The notes under the pieces are model-generated. The model did no database searches, was not told the DNA's origin, and saw nothing but the letters and a program-made list of their open reading frames with translations. A stretch of DNA of 64,000 nt from Oreohelix idahoensis. Taxonomy: Eukaryota > Mollusca > Gastropoda > Stylommatophora > Oreohelicidae. The stretch spans positions 94,501 to 158,500 of the forward strand of contig JAMPIV010004460.1 of the NCBI GenBank assembly GCA_024509875.1, in the 5' to 3' direction. A program made the position numbers and the translations under genes. Position 1 is the first letter of the stretch, and each line of letters opens with the position of its first letter. Of this stretch, positions 57,095 through 64,000 are shown piece by piece.

Positions 57095-59556
57095 AAGCAC
57101 GGGGAGCCTTTCACACGGCGCCTATTCAGGCTTGTGACATATCTGTGAGACCTTTCGACAAAATGGCCATTGATATCATTGGCCCACTTTTACCATCAGC
57201 CAGAGGACATAGATTTATTCTCACTTGCATCGATTTATGCACACGATGGCCAGAAGCCATCCCATTGAAAACAACCACCACCACAGATGTAGCTGATGCA
57301 CTACACCTGATCTTTTCTAGAGTAGGTTTTCCTAGAAAACTTTTGTCAGATCATGGTTCTCAATTTATATCTGAGACTATGACGGAGGTAATGAAGACTT
57401 GGCAAATAGATAGAAATCTCAGCAGCATTTATCACCCAATGAGTAATGGTGCTGTAGAAAGACTTAACCGCACACTCAAACAAATGTTACATAAAGTTAC
57501 AGTTAACCATCCACAGGACTGGGACAGAGTTCTACCAGCGGTGTTATTCGCTTATCGAGAGGTGCCACATGAACAAACTGGCTTCTCTCCATTTCAACTA
57601 GTCTTTGGCGCTCCACCAAGAGGTCCTATGGGACTGATAAAAGATTTATTAATCGATTCTGAGATGACTCAGGACACTCAGTCATCCTATGAGTATGTAA
57701 TTAATCTCCGGAATAACATTATTGATGCCTGTAAAATGGCAACAGCTTCATCTGAGGCTGCGAAAGAGAAAGCTAGAACTTTCCAAAACAGTAATAGACG
57801 ATTACGTCAATTATTTCCAGGAGATCAAGCTTATGTGTTATTGCCACATAACAATAATAAACTACTAATCTCGTGGAACGGTCCTTACCAGGTTATCAAT
57901 AAGATTTCTGATGTTGATTATGTCCTGGACATTAAGGGACATCACAAAATATTTCACATAAATATGCTCAAGCAATTTCATACTCGACCTGAACATCTAC
58001 AAGCTATTTTTCATGAACTAGATGACACTTTCAGACCTACATGTCACTATTCTAATTTATCTGTTATCCAGGAAGAAGAATCTTCTTTTCCTGAGGTACA
58101 GTTAGCTTTACCTGTACCTGTAGTACAATCTAGCGAATCTTGGCGGGACGTAACCATCTCTTCGTCGGTTACACCGCAACAGCATCAAAAGATTGCTGAT
58201 CTTCTACAATCTTATCCAGATGTGTTGACCGATGTTCCAGGTCGCACATCAGTCATTAGTCATGACATCACTCTTAATGATGATACTCCAATTCGGGTAC
58301 ATCCTTATTCTGTTCCTCTACACTTTCTTACTAAAACTACTAAGGAACTTGAACAGATGTTATCTTTAGGAATTATCGAAACTAGTAATTCCCCATTTTC
58401 TTCTCCATTAGTTATTGTCCGAAAGAAGGACAATAACATTAGACTATGCGTCGACTATAGAAAATTAAATGCACAAACGATAGTTGATAGCGAACCACAT
58501 CCACTTCTCGATGACTTACTGCCACGTCTATCGACAGCAACTATATTCACTAAGATAGACTTAACTAAAGGTTATTGGCAGATACCACTAACCGAAAAAG
58601 CTAAATACTACACAGCGTTTTCAACTCCGCTAGGTCTATACCAGTGGAATGTGATGCCTTTTGGGCTTGTTAACGCTCCAGCTACCTTTGTTCGCATGAT
58701 GCGACACATTTTTTCAGGTAGACCAGACATTATTACATATATAGACGACATATGCTTATTTAGTTCATCTTTTGAGGAACATTTTTTGGGTCTTGGATAC
58801 GTTTTTGATACCTTAAGAAGGTACAAGTTAACTGCTAAACCTACAAAATTACAGGTAGCATTTCATGAGATCACTTTTTTGGGTCACATTATTGGAGCAG
58901 GATATATCCGAACACTACCCAGTACAGTTTCAAAAATTTTAAACATTTCCGTTCCTCAAACGAAGAAACAAGTGAGAAGCTTGTTAGGTCTAGTCCAATA
59001 TTACAGTAGATTCGTACCTAACTTGTCATCCATCACGGCTGTATTGTCCTCATTACTAAAGAAAGACATGCCAGTGAAGGTGACATGGACTGACGAATGT
59101 GACAGAATTTTTCGGCAAATAATTTATATATTTTCAAATCCACCTATTTTGAGACTAATTGATGCTTCTAAAAAGTTCATTCTTCGTACAGATGCGAGTA
59201 ACTACGGAATTGGCGCATGTTTGCTCCAATACCATGACGACATCCTCCATCCAAACTTGTACGTGTCACGAAAACTGAAACCACCAGAAGTGAAATACTC
59301 TACGGTTGACCGCGAACTTTTGTCCGTCGTGTGGGCGATAACCAAACTTGAGAAATTTCTACTGGGAGCCCCTTTCGTAGTACAAACTGATCAGAGGGCC
59401 GTAGCATCACTACAACGAGCAAATCACAAAAGTCCAAAGTTGACCAGATTTGCTATACTCCTTCAACCTTTCGAGTTCTCAATCGAGTACATCACAGGAT
59501 CCGACAACATCTTGGCAGATACTTTATCTCGAAATCCTAATGATGTCGATTCCTAA
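57022..59556 (+). CDS. Integrase - reverse transcriptase - RNase H (Gmr1-like ORF 2)
   Basis: The frame opens upstream at 56977 but becomes integrase-like at the T-run. Cys half of the zinc finger (CTICQEVK, about 57085), integrase core with Asp (MAIDIIGPL, about 57165), Asp (LSDHGSQF, about 57350) and Glu (GAVERLNR, about 57455), 35 residues between the last two (DD35E). A GPY/F module follows (SWNGPYQVI, about 57875). RT: SPFSSPLVIVRKKD (about 58395), LCVDYRKLNAQT, FTKIDLTKGYWQIPL, MPFGLVNAPATF, and the catalytic YIDD (about 58738). RNase H: LRTDASNYGIGACLLQ (about 59180), STVDRELLSVVWA, VQTDQRAVASL and DNILADTLSR near the end; all four acidic positions present. Stop at 59554-59556. Apart from how translation enters this frame, nothing looks damaged. 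Confidence 0.9.
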   Translation: MFFWPGVSRDISQYVRSCTICQEVKARGAFHTAPIQACDISVRPFDKMAIDIIGPLLPSARGHRFILTCIDLCTRWPEAIPLKTTTTTDVADALHLIFSRVGFPRKLLSDHGSQFISETMTEVMKTWQIDRNLSSIYHPMSNGAVERLNRTLKQMLHKVTVNHPQDWDRVLPAVLFAYREVPHEQTGFSPFQLVFGAPPRGPMGLIKDLLIDSEMTQDTQSSYEYVINLRNNIIDACKMATASSEAAKEKARTFQNSNRRLRQLFPGDQAYVLLPHNNNKLLISWNGPYQVINKISDVDYVLDIKGHHKIFHINMLKQFHTRPEHLQAIFHELDDTFRPTCHYSNLSVIQEEESSFPEVQLALPVPVVQSSESWRDVTISSSVTPQQHQKIADLLQSYPDVLTDVPGRTSVISHDITLNDDTPIRVHPYSVPLHFLTKTTKELEQMLSLGIIETSNSPFSSPLVIVRKKDNNIRLCVDYRKLNAQTIVDSEPHPLLDDLLPRLSTATIFTKIDLTKGYWQIPLTEKAKYYTAFSTPLGLYQWNVMPFGLVNAPATFVRMMRHIFSGRPDIITYIDDICLFSSSFEEHFLGLGYVFDTLRRYKLTAKPTKLQVAFHEITFLGHIIGAGYIRTLPSTVSKILNISVPQTKKQVRSLLGLVQYYSRFVPNLSSITAVLSSLLKKDMPVKVTWTDECDRIFRQIIYIFSNPPILRLIDASKKFILRTDASNYGIGACLLQYHDDILHPNLYVSRKLKPPEVKYSTVDRELLSVVWAITKLEKFLLGAPFVVQTDQRAVASLQRANHKSPKLTRFAILLQPFEFSIEYITGSDNILADTLSRNPNDVDS
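57025..57031 (+). other. T7 run at the -1 frame change inside integrase
   Basis: Seven T lie in ORF-1 phase as T TTT TTT, followed by GGCCGGG. ORF-1 codons and ORF-2 codons both encode Phe-Phe here, and the integrase zinc-finger similarity passes from one frame to the other at this point. It fits either a -1 slippery site or a one-base homopolymer length change. Confidence 0.7.
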
Positions 59557-60640
59557 TTCACGTTGTTTGTCGCAAAGACAATACTATTCACAGAGAAACT
59601 TAATCAAAGGACATAGCACCATCGTAGCTTTTTGACACATGAATGAACCATTGACTCAGCTGCTTTCTAAAGACAGATTATACGCAAAGTGACTGCAATC
59701 AATTGACACTATATTCGTCTTTACGCCGGGACTCTCCTGGTTTACATTCGTCACAATACTGTTTCAAAACACTTCGGAGGTAATAAATGACATTCCATTC
59801 GAACTAATTCGTTATATAACTTGATTCAGAATGCTTGAACATTTTGTCTAATGGAAATTCAAAGATCAAGACTACGAATGGATCTTCATATCCAATGTTA
59901 ATTACTTTTAATTTAGTCTTTAAAACTAGTCCACATTAAAATGACAAGTGAGTTGAATTTAAAAAAAAAAAAATGAAACTTAAAAAAATGAAAGAAAGAA
60001 AAGAAAACTCACACAATTCTTTGATTATATTCTTAGAATTACATGATTATATTGCATATTTAATAATTATGTCAATACATCACTTACTATTGGTTAAAGT
60101 AGTTAGATAGGTATTAATAACTTAATACTACACTTACTTGATGTTCAACACACATAACTTAGTTAAATTTATACATCATTTTTTTTTCCTCTACTTTATT
60201 CTTTATTCGTTATTATGTCTTTCTTTAACATATCCTCTCATTTTTCTTACATTAGATTTTCAACAACTTTATTCTTATTCCATACTTAGTATAGTTAATT
60301 AGTTTAATTTTAACTCTTTAGATTAGTCTGACATGACACTTCATCACGACATATTTTAAGTTAATTAATTATTTAATTATAGATCAACATTACCATTCTC
60401 TTTTAGTTCTTATTACAATTTATATTTATGTATGATATAAATAATTAATATATTACATGACTGTTAGTTAGTCGACATGACCACGACATTGGTTCTAGAC
60501 AGAACGTCGTAGGCCATATGCCGCAATTTTGTTAAATTTTTTTTTGATATTGTTAACATTTTTGGTATTTATTCAGATGGGTTTTTAAAAAAAAAAAAAA
60601 TCTATCTAATAGATTTTTTTTCCCCCAGTGGACAGGGAAT
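59557..60640 (+). other. 3' non-coding region of the Gmr1-like element
   Basis: 1.1 kb of very AT-rich sequence between the pol stop and the 3' LTR, no ORF. The last bases (CAGTGGACAGGGAAT, 60626-60640) are the likely polypurine tract next to the LTR. Confidence 0.6.
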
Positions 60641-61469
60641 TGTTACGGTATTTTATTGGCATGGTCTGCTAGAGGTTAGCAGCATAAGATTAAGAGGTGA
60701 CCACGTTTAATATAATGTAAATAATTGTTAGTTTAGTGTACGCGATACACACGATTGATTATGACGTGTATGCGTTGGTATGTCACGCACCGTGACTAGG
60801 TTACCACACCCCTTTCTTGTATGACCGTCGAACGGATAAGACGTGTCCTTGTATTCATGCAGTGTCGGGCATGGAGTGCCACACAGATTATATTATAATT
60901 AATGATGGACATGGGTCAGTCCAATGTTATGATTTGGAAGAAGAATGCTACAGGTTAGTAAGTGACTAAACCTAAGTCGAGATAGATTTATAATTATTGA
61001 CGAACGCATAATCTCACTGTCGGTCGCTGGGATCACCAGCCACGCGTGCATACAGTTATGTCGTTCTGTCTATTTGTTATTTGACAAGGACTGAATTGAA
61101 GATAAATCATAATTCAAGGAAGGAACAGAACTTTATATATTTATGCTTCATGACAACCATTGTTTGAAATATTGTCTATAATCTTCTATGTAATAAATAC
61201 ATGTGGACTCATAAAGGACTTATCCCATTATTGAATATCAGAAGTTCAACCGTCAGTATAATGGATACAAAGCTTTACACCACCACTTGCGAAATTTACC
61301 ATCTATCAGCACGATGCTCTATAATGATGAATAATCAATCAATCATCATGATTGACTAACTCTCCCCGCAATAACATAACACCCAGCCTTGCAACGAGAA
61401 AACCGTTGGGCCCTTACGCCACAACAAGAAGAGGCGTACCGCCACAACCAGAAATAAACAGCCGCTACA
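60641..61469 (+). repeat. 3' LTR of the Gmr1-like element
   Basis: 829 bases, the same length as the 5' LTR. Three differences seen (GTATGCG for GTATGTG, CACGCACC for CACTCACC, ATCAGAAG for ATCAAAAG). Followed by the target duplication GGCTG. Confidence 0.93.
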
Positions 61470-61928
61470 GGCTGTTAACAGCTTCATCTATGTCCCAGTC
61501 TTGACATATGGATGCGAGTCATGGGCAACGACTACAACCCACAAAAGCCCGATCCAATGCTCAGAAATGAAGTATCTGAGGAAGGTGGTTGAAGTAACAA
61601 GAAGAGACATGGTCCGCAACCAGACGATACGTCAAGGCCAAAAACCCTGCAGACCCAAGTAGAACAGTCCCAACTAAGATGGTTTAGCCATGTCTGCAGA
61701 ATGGGAGAACATCGGCTACCACGACAAGCATGGGAAACAAAGAGCCAGGGATCCAGACCCCCAGGACGCCCCAGAGTCCGTTGGGAGGACAACATTAGAC
61801 AATCTTTGAAGGACTGAGGACTAGAATGGAATCAGGCCAGGAGGAAGACAGCCGAAAGGATAGTCTGGCGCTCTCTCTCTTCCAAACCTCTACACCTCAC
61901 GGTAGAAGGGGAACGACTAAGTAACTAC
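61470..61928 (+). mobile_element. Family-A RTE, right part, after the Gypsy element
   Basis: Continues the copy cut at 52367: GGCTG target duplicate, then ATCTATGTCCCAGTCTTGAC, the YGCESWA block, MVRNQTIRQG, the HVCRMGE block and the tail ACCTCACGGTAGAAGGGGAA ending CTAAGTAACTACGTAAG. Stops and a deletion near 61640 mark decay. About 20 bases after the target duplicate are altered relative to other copies. Confidence 0.88.
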
Positions 61929-61992
61929 GTAAGTTATGACTGAAGGGGCTATTATGATTATTATTATTATTAGTTTTCTACTTCTTTATTAT

Positions 61993-62035
61993 TCACGAGT
62001 GTCTGAAAACATACCTTTATGTGTGTGTAATATTT
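61993..62035 (-). repeat. Inverted partner of the 49120-49170 block
   Basis: Reverse complement reads ATTACACACACATAAAGGTA plus TGTTTTCAGACACTCGTGAA. See 49120. Confidence 0.6.
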
Positions 62036-62335
62036 AAAAAGCGGCGCTGCAGGCCCAACAAGGCCAATGCACTACATGGGAAGGAGCCCTGCAAAGGTCC
62101 TTGACATGGAATGATATATGGCATGTGGAACCTCTTAGACTCAGCTTCATTATTAGATCAATGTTTGATCTGCTGCCATCGTCCGCAAACCTTGTGAGAT
62201 GGGGAAAGTGTGATGATGCTCAGTGTCCCCTGTGAGTGGCAGCCACTTGAACACGTGCTCTCAGCTTGCAAGGTGGCATTAGGGCTAGGGCGATACACAT
62301 GGCGCCATGTCACGGATTTCCTCCCATGCTTTGTA
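62036..62335 (+). pseudogene. LINE C-terminal fragment, unclassified
   Basis: Plus frame reads WNDIWHVEPLRLSFIIRSMF, then SANLVRWGKCDDAQCPL and, after a stop and shift, LSACKVALGLGRYTWRH. The pattern LVRWG...CPLC...TLEHVLSACK...GRYTWRHD is the C-terminal zinc-knuckle region of a group of LINE-encoded polymerases. Only this end is present and it is frame-broken. Confidence 0.6.
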
Positions 62336-64000
62336 GTAGTGGTCCAACGGTGACCAAATTTAATATTGGCTAACAAGGTATTTACTTGCGCGCAAGATTA
62401 TTCTTGGCAGAGATGTAGACAGAAGGTTAATAATACTTCTACCTGAAGATATTCACACGATATTTCCAGAAGTCAAGAACAAAAGCTGCTTAGGGCTGGG
62501 CAATTTGTTAACTTATTATATGGTCAGTCGTCTTTTGTGAAGGATTTAAGCAATGGTTTAGCCCGTTGAAGCCCCCAGTTGGTGTAATCCAACGAAATCC
62601 TCTTATAAGGTATAGCTCAGTTTAGTTTAAATATATGTCTAGGTATTTATGTACAGATAAAATAACTATTCTGGTTCATACGTTTGCTTTCATACATATA
62701 ACTGAATCCACTATTATTGTTTTGTTTTAAAACAACAGGTAACAAATTTAATAGTGAAATATTCTTTAATATGTTAAAATAAATACGGAAAGATTATCGG
62801 AATTTTGATAGTTATAACTTTCTCGTCATCGAGACGTAGGTGGAAATTTAACTTTATACTTTTTTTAAAACTGGAATTGTCCCTTTTTTGCTGGTGCCTT
62901 TTAGTTAGCACTTAGCTTGTATGAGTGAGTCCTGCAGCTGTGGTTCATCAATTCTGTGATGACGAAAGCCTTCTCCACACTCTCTTCCACTGTCGTCGGT
63001 TAGGTGGATGCTTTTCTCTCACACTAGCTGCGTTAGTACCACAAATCGTCTGATGGCTTGTAACCACGAACTTGAGACAAATAGAAGAAACAAATGCCTG
63101 CTGAGTACATTTGTTCGCCGCAAACTAACAGGCCCATTATCATGCGCTCCACCCACCATTGTTAACCTCTCAGAAGAATTAAATTCACGAACTCACATTG
63201 TAACTCAGGAAATATGATGAAAATTCACCCATGTCCCTCTGGGTATTAACTAGAACACTGCGCCTGGAGTGCATGAACAACGAGTTGACTGAATTACAAT
63301 TAAAAAGGCACATAATTCTCACAAGATACTATGTTACACCTTAGGTACGTGTGATGTAATCATCACTTATCACTGCTCCAGTCAGAGTCTGGGGTCGCTC
63401 TGCTGTCGGGTTTCCCGCACGACTAGTCAGAAACAATCACCAGCTCTTGCTGTAGTGGTTCATGAATATACTATTTTCATATGTTGAGGTTGCCAGCCTC
63501 CTATGTAACCACTAGCAAGAAAACATGTTAAATTCACGTTTGTAATAGAAATGTTTACACTTACCCCAAATAAAGGGTATACACAATCTCCTGCACAGAT
63601 TAGAATGGACACAGCCATTTATTTAGAAGCTGTTCGAATCCCTTTGGTCTGTGAAATTAGAGTTAACTACTCTGACGGAGGGTGTCTCTGCAAAATCACT
63701 TGCTGGGAAAACTTGAGTTAAATTCCTCTTATGACTGGGTCTGGGAAACTAGAGTTAATTTCTCTGACGATGAGTGTCTCTGTGAAATCACTACCTGGGA
63801 AAACTTGAGTTAGTCTTCTTATGACTGGTGAATCTGATTCCTAGGTTTCCAGTCTTGTTATATTAAAGTCCTGGTCCCTTAAGTTTTCAGTATTGTAATT
63901 AAATGTGCGATGTCTGGTCCGACAGTGTTGTCGTCTTTCATCGTACGCACAATACAAGCTTGTGTCAACACGATTAGCAGCGTTTCAATGGGGTCAAATG
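62336..64000. other. 1.66 kb at the right edge, no gene assigned
   Basis: A stretch at about 62890-63215 has a weak coding look (Cys/His-rich FHCRRL-like, ending in ORF 63008-63217) and may be another decayed LINE end. At 63660-63830 two direct repeats of about 100 bases (AATTAGAGTTAACTACTCTG ... AAAACTTGAGTTA and CTAGAGTTAATTTCTCTGAC ... AAAACTTGAGTTA) are visible. Nothing else recognised. Confidence 0.35.

Larger units (their letters stand above)
52368..61469 (+). mobile_element. Gmr1-like Ty3/Gypsy retrotransposon, complete, young
   Basis: A 9102-base element with two 829-base LTRs (TGTTACGG...CGCTACA) and a 5-base target duplication GGCTG (52363-52367 and 61470-61474), inserted in a family-A LINE. 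The LTRs differ at three positions by eye, so insertion was recent. Domain order is Gag - protease - integrase - reverse transcriptase - RNase H. Integrase upstream of RT is the Ty1/copia order, but RT, RNase H and the GPY/F module are of Ty3/Gypsy type. That combination defines Gmr1-like elements, first described in cod. Coding capacity is complete except for one frame change at 57025-57031. Confidence 0.93.

Overview
This window looks like a piece of an animal nuclear genome, probably an invertebrate and perhaps a mollusc. It is AT-rich, intron-bearing and packed with transposable elements and minisatellites. There are no bacterial operons, tRNA or rRNA genes. The lineage guess rests on the repeat mix (RTE-type LINEs ending in TAAG, tRNA-derived SINEs, a Ty3/Gypsy element with integrase ahead of reverse transcriptase, TTAA-flanked DNA elements) and is inference.

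Two host genes are supported, both on the minus strand. (1) A split gene spans about 2848-20655. Its five recognisable coding exons splice in frame into about 264 residues holding three tandem MLLE (PABC) domains, the peptide-binding domain otherwise known from the C-terminus of poly(A)-binding protein and from UBR5. Its introns carry most of the repeats in the left third. (2) An apparently intact single-exon RNF26-type E3 ubiquitin ligase lies at 46517-47872, with a multi-membrane-segment N-terminal half, an acidic linker and a C-terminal RING. Other coding-like pieces (43546-43810, 48940-49125) are unassigned.

The rest is layered mobile DNA. 1-2490: RTE copy. 2848-20655: MLLE gene with intronic RTE fragments, a 1301-bp Tc1 element with perfect 32-bp inverted repeats, a 434-bp near-palindrome, 19-, 33- and 44-bp minisatellites, and an RTE insertion flanked by a duplication of about 275 bp. 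21-25 kb: two SINEs with target-site duplications and a 685-bp TTAA-flanked element inside an RNase H ORF. 25.5-33.7 kb: an RNase H-bearing LINE broken by a non-autonomous LTR element (two LTRs of about 1.32 kb, tRNA-Pro-type primer site) and by an antisense RTE. 34-45 kb: mostly non-coding, with a 2.6-kb array of 45 units of 58 bp. 49-62 kb: two LINE copies, the second split by a young 9.1-kb Gmr1-like Ty3/Gypsy element with 829-bp LTRs and a 5-bp target duplication. 62-64 kb: one LINE remnant and unassigned sequence.

All coordinates, motifs, splice sites and repeat units were read by eye. Family names come from recognised motifs, not from searches.
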